A DNA stretch of 64,000 bases from the NCBI GenBank assembly GCA_937901345.1, contig CALCHM010000128.1:1-64000 (forward strand), given 5' to 3'. Under the pieces are notes generated by a model. It had not been told where the DNA came from, searched no databases, and saw only the letters and a program-made list of their open reading frames with translations. How positions within the stretch are numbered: position 1 is the first letter of the stretch; each line of letters begins with the position of its first letter. The position numbers were made by a program, and so were the translations under genes. Source of the DNA: an uncultured Prevotella sp. (GTDB lineage Bacteria > Bacteroidota > Bacteroidia > Bacteroidales > Bacteroidaceae). This document shows, in pieces, positions 8,751 through 16,298 of this stretch.

Positions 8751-9655
8751 TATTTCACACTATTACTACGTCTGATTTCACTGGGCGATTTCCCGAAATG
8801 CGCACGCACATACTTTCCGAAGAAACTCGAATTGGGGAACTGCAATTGGAATACAATTTCCTTAATCGACAAATCCGTATGGAGCAAGTAATATCGAATA
8901 TCATTGTCTATAAACTCCGAAATCCATTGCAATGCCGTTTTACCCGACACCTTCTTACACACCTCCGAAAGATGCTTCGCCGTCACACAGAGTTCCGAAG
9001 CATAATGGTTGATGAAGCGCGGACGTGGGCGTGTTGTTTCCAGTTGTTCAATGAAACGCAAGAAGAGTTTTTCGCTCTGCCCAACATCAAAATGCATCTC
9101 AGCAAGTTCCTCCAACATATGGGCGCCAATCAATTCACACAACATGCCTTTAACGAGTAGGTGGATAACATCTTCGCGGAAAGCATGCTCACCATCCTCC
9201 AATTTCAAGTTCAGGATTTCACTATAATGCTTAAAAATAGTTTTATCCTTTTCACTCAAGCTCAATACATGGAAAGAACGGTCCAAGTTTAACAATGCGC
9301 CAATAACGCGCTGTGTGTTCGGAACACAATCCATCAACATGTGACGCGACACGACTATAAAACTCCCCTTCAAACCTCGATCCTCATTCATTTTTCTACG
9401 GAAAGTGGAATTGGGTTTACAAATCACAATGTCACCGGCCTGAACCTGAAGTTTTGCACCATTAATTTCAAACACTCCTTCCCCTTCTCGAATAAAAAGG
9501 AAAATGGCATCCATCATTTGTGCAAACTCTGCATTCCCCGTAAGCAATCCTTGCTTCACCTTCTCCGCATCGCTGACAATTATAAAATCTTCGCAAGCGT
9601 AAGTGTACTGACTAGACAGGGCAAGCATGTCTTTTATTGTAATCTCATCTATCAT
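8750..9655 (-). CDS. AraC family transcriptional regulator
   Basis: A 301-residue DNA-binding regulator. The N-terminal half is a cupin-like sensor (about 30-120, with FIREGEGVFEINGAKLQVQ-type beta strands), and the C-terminal half has the two helix-turn-helix motifs of the AraC family (about 195-295; LCVTAKHLSEVCKK and IVFQLQFPNSSFFGKYVR, ending in GKSPSEIRR). The ligand is unknown. It is a single gene, convergent with the ATP-grasp-like gene. A minus-strand TAACTTTGC box lies upstream (complement of 9685-9693), about 30 bases before the start, and may be its -7 element. No obvious target operon is adjacent. Confidence 0.93.
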   Translation of the reverse strand: MIDEITIKDMLALSSQYTYACEDFIIVSDAEKVKQGLLTGNAEFAQMMDAIFLFIREGEGVFEINGAKLQVQAGDIVICKPNSTFRRKMNEDRGLKGSFIVVSRHMLMDCVPNTQRVIGALLNLDRSFHVLSLSEKDKTIFKHYSEILNLKLEDGEHAFREDVIHLLVKGMLCELIGAHMLEELAEMHFDVGQSEKLFLRFIEQLETTRPRPRFINHYASELCVTAKHLSEVCKKVSGKTALQWISEFIDNDIRYYLLHTDLSIKEIVFQLQFPNSSFFGKYVRAHFGKSPSEIRRSNSVK

Positions 9656-9812
9656 GTTTTACTAACAGTTTTTAGTTTGTGCGTGCAAAGTTAAAAACTT
9701 TATTTCAATGCAGAGTTTTCAAAAAGATAACAATACTGTCCCTTTCTTCGGATGGCCAATTTGTAGTCAGTTCGTGGTCACCCCCAAAAAATACAAAAAA
9801 ACGCTATTCGCT

Positions 9813-9868
9813 AAAAAAGTAGGTAACCACTGATTTCACTACACGAATCACAGCAATTCTGTGGTTAC
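9813..9868 (-). terminator. Hairpin terminator overlapping the end of the endonuclease-fold gene
   Basis: Arms GTAACCAC (9823-9830) and GTGGTTAC (9861-9868) followed on the minus strand by a run of six T. The right arm includes the stop codon of the minus-strand gene. The loop is long (30 bases), so the call is moderate. Confidence 0.55.
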
Positions 9869-11034
9869 TTCAAACGCAACTCAAGCAAGAGCGGCAGGTG
9901 ATCACTAGTTCCTCCGTTATAATGCGTGCCTTTATACATGCGTTTGGGACGATACAGCACAGGTAGGGTTTTATGATCTTGCTCCAACAAAAACGGATAG
10001 GCTACTATGTGACAAAAGGGAGAGCAACATCTTAAGGGCGAGGTCGTGTTTAACAATGCTGACGAAACAATAATATGATCAATCTTGCTCCAACTTCCCT
10101 GAAAGTAATACGTTCCTTCCACAGATGGGAACGCTTCACAACGTGGAGAAAGGTCGTAAAGTAACTGAGTGGCGACAGTGGAAGATGATTCATCTTTATG
10201 ATTAATCTTTTGAGCAAACTTTCGATTTAATTTTTCTGCAAAGTTTCGAGCACCCTTTAGGTCTGCTGCCGCCTCAAATGGATCGGGCAAAGAAGCTAGC
10301 GCGCCAACGTGTTCCGCCTCAACCACCTGCAACGTCTCCTGCAACGATGCATCCTCTACCTCGTCATTGAGGTCCCCCATGATAACTATGAGCGCTTCTG
10401 TTCGGCACCGTTGTATGCTATCCACTTTATGCCGTATCACCTGCGCAACCTTTTCACGATACGCATCTGTCATTTGCTTACCACCACGACGACTTGGGAA
10501 ATGGGCGACAAAGACGGAGAGCGTATCCAGCGTTGGCAACAGTCCCTCCACAAACAAGACATCACGCGTTGGTCTTACCCCCTCCCCCAACTGCACTCTC
10601 AAATCATCTCGACAGATGGGGCGAAACCGGTTAGGTTGATAAAGCAATGCCACATCGATACCTCGTTCGTCAGGACTATTTGTAATGAGAAAGTCATAGC
10701 CCAAGCGTGCCAAAGAAGTGCGCCTCGTGAGATGCGCCAGTACAGTATCGTTTTCAACCTCCACCAATCCCACCAACTCAATTGGAGAATCGCCTCCTGC
10801 TCCGGCAATGACACGTGCCAGTAGCCCTTGCTTGGACCAATAGCGCCCACTTGTCCAATGCTGATTGCCTGATGGCAGAAAGTCGCGGTCGTTCTTCTCT
10901 GGATCGGGAATAGTATCAAATAAATTCTCAACATTATACTCCATAATGCGGAAGCGCTCCTGAGCGCCAACCGCGATTGGGAAGGTTACACTCAGGAGCG
11001 CCACTAAGAATAAGAAGTTGCGCACACTATTCAT
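9865..11034 (-). CDS. Secreted endonuclease/exonuclease/phosphatase-family protein
   Basis: A 389-residue protein with a signal peptide (about 1-24, ending VGAQ), so exported. The mature part has the EEP (DNase I-like) fold: RIMEYNVENLF (start of the fold with the metal-binding Asn), LVGLVEVEND (metal-binding Glu), a GIDVALLY strand, VAHFPSRRGG, VIMGDLNDEVED (catalytic Asp and Asn) and GGTSDHLPLLLEL at the end (Asp-His pair). All catalytic positions are present. Whether it cuts nucleic acid or a phosphoester in the periplasm cannot be told. Its start overlaps the rlmH stop by 8 bases, so the two are translationally coupled. Confidence 0.9.
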   Translation of the reverse strand: MNSVRNFLFLVALLSVTFPIAVGAQERFRIMEYNVENLFDTIPDPEKNDRDFLPSGNQHWTSGRYWSKQGLLARVIAGAGGDSPIELVGLVEVENDTVLAHLTRRTSLARLGYDFLITNSPDERGIDVALLYQPNRFRPICRDDLRVQLGEGVRPTRDVLFVEGLLPTLDTLSVFVAHFPSRRGGKQMTDAYREKVAQVIRHKVDSIQRCRTEALIVIMGDLNDEVEDASLQETLQVVEAEHVGALASLPDPFEAAADLKGARNFAEKLNRKFAQKINHKDESSSTVATQLLYDLSPRCEAFPSVEGTYYFQGSWSKIDHIIVSSALLNTTSPLRCCSPFCHIVAYPFLLEQDHKTLPVLYRPKRMYKGTHYNGGTSDHLPLLLELRLK

Positions 11035-11500
11035 GATGATAGGGTTCTCCTTTAATAATTGTCATCGCACGGTAGTACTGCTCCACAAAGAAGAGGCGCA
11101 CCATTTGATGTGAAAAAGTCATGCGTGAGAGCGACACCTTCTCACGCGCTAAGGCATAGATGTCGGAGGAAAATCCGTAGGGTCCACCAACGATAAACAC
11201 CAATCTACGCGAAACGCTCTGCTGCTTCTGTTCCAAATATTTCGCAAAGTCAACACTGCGAAACTCCTTACCTCCCTCATCTAGAAGCACAATATAATCA
11301 CCGTCCTTCAGACTCTTCTTCAAGAGTTCTGCCTCACGCTCTTTCTGCTGTTCGGGGGTGAGTGCTTTCGTGTTTTTCAATTCCGGAATGACCTCAAGTT
11401 CGAAAGGTTGATAATGCTTGACACGTTGCACATAGTCATCTATGAGTGCCACGAGATGCTTGTCAATTGTTTTACCGATAACGAGGAAAAGGGTTTTCAT
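11027..11500 (-). CDS. rlmH: 23S rRNA (pseudouridine-1915 N3) methyltransferase
   Basis: A 157-residue SPOUT-class methyltransferase, the usual length of RlmH, which methylates pseudouridine 1915 in helix 69 of 23S rRNA on the assembled 70S ribosome. Visible signatures are the VALIDDYVQRV-like N-terminal region, LLDEGGKEFRSVDFA, the SAM-binding FIVGGPYGFS loop (about 103-113) and the C-terminal SRMTFSHQMVRLFFVEQYYRA knot region. It overlaps the downstream endonuclease-fold gene by 8 bases. The pair is a frequent neighbourhood in Bacteroidota. Confidence 0.97.
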   Translation of the reverse strand: MKTLFLVIGKTIDKHLVALIDDYVQRVKHYQPFELEVIPELKNTKALTPEQQKEREAELLKKSLKDGDYIVLLDEGGKEFRSVDFAKYLEQKQQSVSRRLVFIVGGPYGFSSDIYALAREKVSLSRMTFSHQMVRLFFVEQYYRAMTIIKGEPYHHE

Positions 11501-11570
11501 AAGGGAAAGTTATGAGAGGATGATGTTTGAGGTGAGAAGGGAATAAGGGTGAGAAGATACGTCTGAAGCA

Positions 11571-12314
11571 TCAACGTTGCCACATTTCCCAAGCGACCTC
11601 AGCCTGTAGGTGCAACATTTCCAAACCGTTTTTTACAACCGCCCCCTGCTCGCTAGCCTTACGCATGAAGGCGGTCTCAAGCGGGTTATAAACGAGGTCA
11701 TAACAGAGGTGATGGGGTGTCAACAAGTGGTATGGCAGGTTGGGCGCTTCATCCACATGGGGAAACATCCCCACAGGCGAACAATTTACGATAACATGAT
11801 GCGCGGCCAACACCTCGGATGTCAGTTCTGCGTAGGTCAAACGGTCGGTTGCCTTTGTGCGACTCACATATGTAGGCACAATACCTAGTTTTTGAAGTCC
11901 AAAGACCACTGCTTTCGAAGCGCCCCCACTTCCCAAGACCAATGCGCGACGATGGTGAGGTAGTAACAGTGGACGAAGTGAGGCAACAAATCCGATGACG
12001 TCGGAGTTATACCCCATCGTACGAACCGTTCCGTCTGCCAGGCGCGAGATGCGCACCACATTAACAGCACCGATTTCGCGCGCCTCATCGCTGAGTGCGT
12101 CAAGCAGTGGAATCACCGCCTGTTTGTGAGGGATAGTTACGTTCACACCGCGCAACTCTGGACGTTCGGCAATGAGCGAGGAAAACTGCGAAATGTCTGA
12201 CAGTTCAAAGTTCTCGTAGGTTGCCTCTATGCCTTCTCGCGCAAACTTATCCGCAAAGTATCCTGCCGAAAAACTATGTCCAAGAGGATAACCCACTAAT
12301 CCGTATGCTTCCAT
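11571..12314 (-). CDS. aroE: Shikimate dehydrogenase
   Basis: Reduces 3-dehydroshikimate to shikimate with NADPH in the chorismate pathway. The 247-residue length is normal. The N-terminal substrate domain shows GYPLGHSFS (shikimate-binding serines, about 8-16) and VNVTIPHKQAV with the catalytic lysine (about 60-70). The nucleotide-binding loop is LGSGGASKAV (about 126-135), and the C-terminal NGLEMLHLQA motif is present. It starts 23 bases after menG and follows trpB, so three genes that use or make chorismate-derived intermediates lie in a row. Confidence 0.96.
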   Translation of the reverse strand: MEAYGLVGYPLGHSFSAGYFADKFAREGIEATYENFELSDISQFSSLIAERPELRGVNVTIPHKQAVIPLLDALSDEAREIGAVNVVRISRLADGTVRTMGYNSDVIGFVASLRPLLLPHHRRALVLGSGGASKAVVFGLQKLGIVPTYVSRTKATDRLTYAELTSEVLAAHHVIVNCSPVGMFPHVDEAPNLPYHLLTPHHLCYDLVYNPLETAFMRKASEQGAVVKNGLEMLHLQAEVAWEMWQR

Positions 12315-12337
12315 AACGTAGTTGCTATTCTGATGCT

Positions 12338-13075
12338 TTATTTTGCTGCTGTGTAGAGCGTACTGAGTCCGAAGGTGAAGCGCTTGAAGCGCACGTCTTG
12401 ATAACCTGCTTTCTTCAAGATTTCTTGCATCACCTCACCCTGCGGGAAGGCTTCCATCGTGGCTGGAAGATAGGTGTAGGCTTGTTTATCCTTAGATATC
12501 AGTTTTCCCACAAAGGGCATCCATACGCGCGAATAGAAGCGGAAGAGTTGCTTCATAGGGAAGCGCTGGGGCGTGGTGAGTTCTATAATAACGAGTCTGC
12601 CTCCAGGGCGCAACACGCGGAGCATTTCGCGAAGTCCTCGGTCTAAATCTTGAAAGTTACGCACTCCGTAAGCCACGGTTACAGCATCAAAACTATTGTC
12701 GGGAAAACTCAAGGCCATACAGTCTTCCTTTTGAAAGGTCAGCACCGTGCGAAATTCACTTCGCTGCGCCTTTTCGCGCGCCACACGGAGCATTCCTTCT
12801 GAGAGGTCGGCTCCAACAAGCGTTTCGGGACGTAACATCTTAGCGGAAAGCATGGCAAAATCGCCTGTGCCAGTAGCCACGTCCAACATGCGTTGGGGGG
12901 CAAAGGGGCGCAATGAAGCGATGGCCGACTTGCGCCAATGTTTATCGATGCCGAGTGACAACGCGTGATTCAGAAGGTCATAACTGTGAGCGATGTTGTC
13001 AAACATTTGCTCCACTTGTTTGCCTTTTTCGCCTTCTTGACTGTAGGGTTTTATCGTTTCTTGTTTGTAGGTCAT
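12338..13075 (-). CDS. menG: Demethylmenaquinone methyltransferase
   Basis: Performs the last step of menaquinone synthesis, SAM-dependent methylation of the ring (UbiE/MenG family). The family signature [18 protein letters not shown] is near the N-terminus, followed by the SAM-binding [11 protein letters not shown] motif and the [10 protein letters not shown] motif. I place the start at the ATG at 13075 (245 residues), because homologues begin close to the TYKQE...IKPYSQE region; an ATG at 13084 and a longer version from 13156 exist but add residues not seen in the family. Bacteroidales use menaquinone only, so menG is preferred to ubiE. Confidence 0.94.
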   Translation of the reverse strand: MTYKQETIKPYSQEGEKGKQVEQMFDNIAHSYDLLNHALSLGIDKHWRKSAIASLRPFAPQRMLDVATGTGDFAMLSAKMLRPETLVGADLSEGMLRVAREKAQRSEFRTVLTFQKEDCMALSFPDNSFDAVTVAYGVRNFQDLDRGLREMLRVLRPGGRLVIIELTTPQRFPMKQLFRFYSRVWMPFVGKLISKDKQAYTYLPATMEAFPQGEVMQEILKKAGYQDVRFKRFTFGLSTLYTAAK

Positions 13076-13186
13076 AATACTCATGCAGTGGGAAGCACCA
13101 TGGTTACAAATGCCTTCCCGAATTTCGTTTACCGTTGCAAATTTAAGACTTTTCACCCTATTTGCCTCTCACGCGTCTGCATTTCT

Positions 13187-14386
13187 TTACCCAATCCCAA
13201 TCCTTTCGGCATGCAGCAAGTAGGTTTCCAAATCCTTATCACCTCTGCCCGAAAGGGTGAGAATGACAACGTCAGAGGGTTTGAAAGTTAACTTGTGTAA
13301 CGCTGCCAGGGCATGTGCTGACTCTAATGCAGGAAGAATGCCGTCCAAACGGTTGAGTTCGTAAGCAGCATCAAGCGCCTGGTTGTCTGTGATGGGAATG
13401 ACCATTGCACGACCTGAATCTACAAGGTGGGCAGGAAGCGGACCCACACCGGGGTAATCCAAACCTGCAGAAATGCTATACGGTCCGCCCGCCAACTCGT
13501 CTTCATGCGAGAGCACCATCGTGTTGGCACCATGAAGCACGCGTGTTTCTCCGCAAGTTAGTGAAGCGGCATGCTTACCCGTAATAAGTCCCTTTCCGCC
13601 AGCCTCAGCAAGCACGAGGTTCACTTCTAAGTCGTCAAGGAAGTTGAAGAAACTACCCGTAGCATTACTGCCTCCACCGATACATGCCACGACATAATCT
13701 GGCAGTTCGCGACCTTCCTGACGTAAGAGTTGCGCACGCATTTCTTCGCTTATCACGCTTTGCAAACGAGCCACCATGTCGGGGAAGGGATGGGGACCAA
13801 CGGCAGAACCAAGCATGTAGTAGTTGTTTTCCGGATCTTCACACCATGCGCGGAGTGCGGCATCGACAGCGTTTTCCAAGGTTCGACTACCTTCCGTCAC
13901 CGCCTCTACTTTCGCCCCCAAGAGGCGCATTTTCTGAACATTGGAATGCTGGCGCACAATGTCCTCAGCACCCATATAAACTACGCATTCCAGATTGAGA
14001 AGCGCACATGCTGTAGCCGTTGCCACACCATGTTGTCCAGCACCTGTTTCAGCCAAGATGCGCTTGGCTCCCATACGTTTTGCTAAGAGCGCTTGCCCGA
14101 GCGCATTGTTAATCTTGTGAGCCCCCGTGTGGCACAAGTCTTCGCGCTTTAAGTAAACGGAACATCCATGCAGAGCGCTCAACTTTTCTGAGCGATATAG
14201 GGGCGTTGGGCGACCAACATAGTCTTTCAGCAGCGCGCGATAGTCTGCCTGAAATTCGGGGTCCTCTATGTAACGGCGATAGTTTTCCGCCAATATCTGT
14301 GTGCACTTCAACAATGCTTCGGGCACGTGTGCGCCACCAAATTGTCCGTAATAACCTTCGGGAGATACTGTAAAGTTTTGTGTCAT
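13187..14386 (-). CDS. trpB: Tryptophan synthase beta chain
   Basis: Condenses indole and serine to tryptophan with pyridoxal phosphate. I choose the ATG at 14386 (399 residues, the family norm) over the longer frame reading back into the palindrome array. Signatures: the PLP lysine in HTGAHKINNALGQA, the substrate loop ETGAGQHGVA and the phosphate-binding CIGGGSNATGSF. This is the TrpB1 type that normally pairs with TrpA, but no trpA or other trp gene is in the window, so it is separated from the rest of the pathway or its partners lie elsewhere. The 5' region carries array B, with no tryptophan-rich leader peptide recognised. Confidence 0.96.
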   Translation of the reverse strand: MTQNFTVSPEGYYGQFGGAHVPEALLKCTQILAENYRRYIEDPEFQADYRALLKDYVGRPTPLYRSEKLSALHGCSVYLKREDLCHTGAHKINNALGQALLAKRMGAKRILAETGAGQHGVATATACALLNLECVVYMGAEDIVRQHSNVQKMRLLGAKVEAVTEGSRTLENAVDAALRAWCEDPENNYYMLGSAVGPHPFPDMVARLQSVISEEMRAQLLRQEGRELPDYVVACIGGGSNATGSFFNFLDDLEVNLVLAEAGGKGLITGKHAASLTCGETRVLHGANTMVLSHEDELAGGPYSISAGLDYPGVGPLPAHLVDSGRAMVIPITDNQALDAAYELNRLDGILPALESAHALAALHKLTFKPSDVVILTLSGRGDKDLETYLLHAERIGIG

Positions 14387-14422
14387 AATTAAGATTTTGA
14401 AGTTGTAAGGAGATATCATTCG

Positions 14423-14658
14423 AGTGGGGGTAATCCCACTTGCATGAAACCATTTTGAAAAATTCTGGGGGCACGCAAATCTGCAGGAAGCCATTTGCAA
14501 AAAATATGACGCTATGCGGAGCGCATAGACTGATTTGCAAAACGTATGGGGCCGTGCAAGTTTGCAGGGGCAGATTTGCAAAACGGATGGCGCTATGCAG
14601 AGCGCATAGGCAGATTTGCAAAAAATATGGCGCTATGCAGATTTTTGCGAGATTCACA
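14423..14658. repeat. Array B: hairpin repeats at alternating 40/41-bp period upstream of trpB
   Basis: Units start at 14452, 14493, 14533, 14574 and 14614 (steps 41, 40, 41, 40). Each begins with an ATTTGCAAAA-type block followed by a variable palindrome, e.g. CTATGCG-GAG-CGCATAG in the 14493 unit and TGCA-AGTT-TGCA in the 14533 unit. Two hairpin types alternate, so the higher-order repeat is about 81 bp. A further hairpin AGTGGG / CCCACT (14423-14440) sits at the trpB end. Because 81 is a multiple of three, a minus-strand frame stays open through the array with a 27-residue repeat; I do not call it a gene. The family is shared with arrays C and D. Confidence 0.85.
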
Positions 14659-14705
14659 GGAATCATTGGAGCGTGTTTCCAACCGTCCTCGTCTGCCAAC
14701 ATACG

Positions 14706-14747
14706 AAAGGGCACTCACGTCGCAAGTCCGACGGAGTGCCCTTTTGT
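14706..14747. terminator. Strong hairpin, probable bidirectional terminator
   Basis: Stem AAAGGGCACTC / GAGTGCCCTTT with an inner CGTCG / CGACG stem, giving an almost fully paired 40-base hairpin. T-run on the plus strand is TTTT and on the minus strand TTTC. It lies 200 bases after the stop of the minus-strand DUF3472 gene. The rest of the gap 14748-14946 shows nothing recognisable. Confidence 0.6.
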
Positions 14748-14946
14748 ATTCCTAACTATACATACAGAGGTTCCTGCTTACGACTTTAGAAGTTGTAAGA
14801 TGCGCCACCAACCATTATGTATAGCAAAATTTCTCATATTTGTTTCTTTTCACTGGCAAATGTAACAGCATTATCAATAACAACCAAACATTTTGCCAAT
14901 ATTTTAGCAACAAACCTTACAAAAAGATATTTCTACAACCAAAAAC

Positions 14947-16218
14947 TTACTTCAACGTTGAGAAATCGATATTGGGAGCCTCTGTCATGTTGCCATTACG
15001 CTCAAACTTTGTGCCCGTAGTGAGATATTCATCGAAGAAACCACCCATAGAGAGGAAGTAACCGCCTTCAGCTGTACCGCCAGTGTAGTCGAGGCGCATC
15101 TTGGTGCGGCCTGTTTCGTCGCAAGTGAAGCGAGCGTTCTTCAGGGGAATCCATCTGCCGTCAACGGTGCGTGCCCATTGGTTTTGGTAGTACGCCTTGC
15201 GGTTGATGTAGCCCATCACAGGGTTGAAGTTTTCGAGGAATGAGTGTGCGTTGGTGTACCAGGTAGAAGTCTGCGGACGACGCCATTGTGCCACGAGCAC
15301 CCACTCGTTTTCGTGATTGTCGTAGAAGTAAGCGGTGTAAATTGTAGTGTTCTGGTCGTCAGGACGCACACCGATGAGGAAGCGGCAGCGTTCGCCAGCC
15401 TTCCAGTCGTAGTGCATGTAACTCTGACCGCCCGAACCTTCGTTACCAAACTCGCCAACCTTTGTTCTGGGACCCTTCTTCAGGAGCTGTACGCGCATGG
15501 ATTCGGGGATTTCAGCCGGATTGTCGGTAGAGAAAGGACTCCACACAGAGAAGAGGATGCGGCGAGGATGGGGACTGTTGTTCTGCATGCCGAAGTAACC
15601 TTCGCCAAAACCGCAAGCCATGTAGTAGCTGCTGGGAATGTCGCCCTCTTCGGGAACTACGACTTCGTTGTAGAACCACTCAATCTTTTCACCCTTGGGG
15701 AAGGGATAACCCAAGTGTACGGAAGGACCGCGACGTCCGAAGTGCGTGCTGAATTGTTCGTTCACACAAACAACGGGACCAACTTCGCCACCAACGAGCA
15801 GTGCTGATACGCTACCAAACTTGTCGCCCTTGAGCAACTTCTTGCCACGAATATCCACCTTGACATACCGCGCCTTCGTCACCTTAAAAGTACCTACCTT
15901 GACGTTCGTGAGTTCGTCGCTGTTGAGCTTTACGGTCTTCTTTTTGCCCAAGAGAGAAACTTCAATTTGCGAATGTCCCTTAGCCTTAAGCGTGAGGTCA
16001 AACTTGCCTGCCTTTTCAGTTTTGAAGTAGAAACTGATGACATCTTCGGTGTTGTTCCAATTGCGGATGGCAGAGCGACCTTCGTCAATGTGTGCCTTGC
16101 CTTCTGTAATGTAGGCATTGCCTGCCAGCGTTACTACGGTTTCACTTTGTGCCACAACGGGGAGCGCAAGAAGCGAACTGAGGGCGAGTGACACGAAACT
16201 TAAAATGCTTTTCTTCAT
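14947..16218 (-). CDS. Exported DUF3472 / DUF5077 protein
   Basis: A 423-residue exported protein with a signal peptide (about 1-23, ending VVAQ). An N-terminal beta-sandwich (about 25-145), matching the DUF5077 type often paired with DUF3472, is followed by the DUF3472 domain (about 150-360) with Trp- and Tyr-rich strands such as SVHLGYPFP, YFGMQNNSP and TSTWYTNAHSFLENF. Both domains occur in secreted carbohydrate-active proteins of Bacteroidota, but no activity is established. It lies 80 bases after the GH20 hexosaminidase gene on the same strand, so both may serve breakdown of host or microbial glycans. Confidence 0.85.
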   Translation of the reverse strand: MKKSILSFVSLALSSLLALPVVAQSETVVTLAGNAYITEGKAHIDEGRSAIRNWNNTEDVISFYFKTEKAGKFDLTLKAKGHSQIEVSLLGKKKTVKLNSDELTNVKVGTFKVTKARYVKVDIRGKKLLKGDKFGSVSALLVGGEVGPVVCVNEQFSTHFGRRGPSVHLGYPFPKGEKIEWFYNEVVVPEEGDIPSSYYMACGFGEGYFGMQNNSPHPRRILFSVWSPFSTDNPAEIPESMRVQLLKKGPRTKVGEFGNEGSGGQSYMHYDWKAGERCRFLIGVRPDDQNTTIYTAYFYDNHENEWVLVAQWRRPQTSTWYTNAHSFLENFNPVMGYINRKAYYQNQWARTVDGRWIPLKNARFTCDETGRTKMRLDYTGGTAEGGYFLSMGGFFDEYLTTGTKFERNGNMTEAPNIDFSTLK

Positions 16219-16298
16219 GATTGTAAATCTTTAATAAACTCTTGGCGCTGTGTAAGCGCAAGTTCTTTTACGCACCAGGCGCCAAGAGTCTGTAAGTG

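Noticed and set aside
8717..9160. 147-codon plus-strand frame
   Set aside because: Lies opposite the AraC regulator gene, whose domains are clear; shadow frame.
14109..14714. 201-codon minus-strand frame over trpB and array B
   Set aside because: Overlaps trpB in another frame; the rest is translated repeat.
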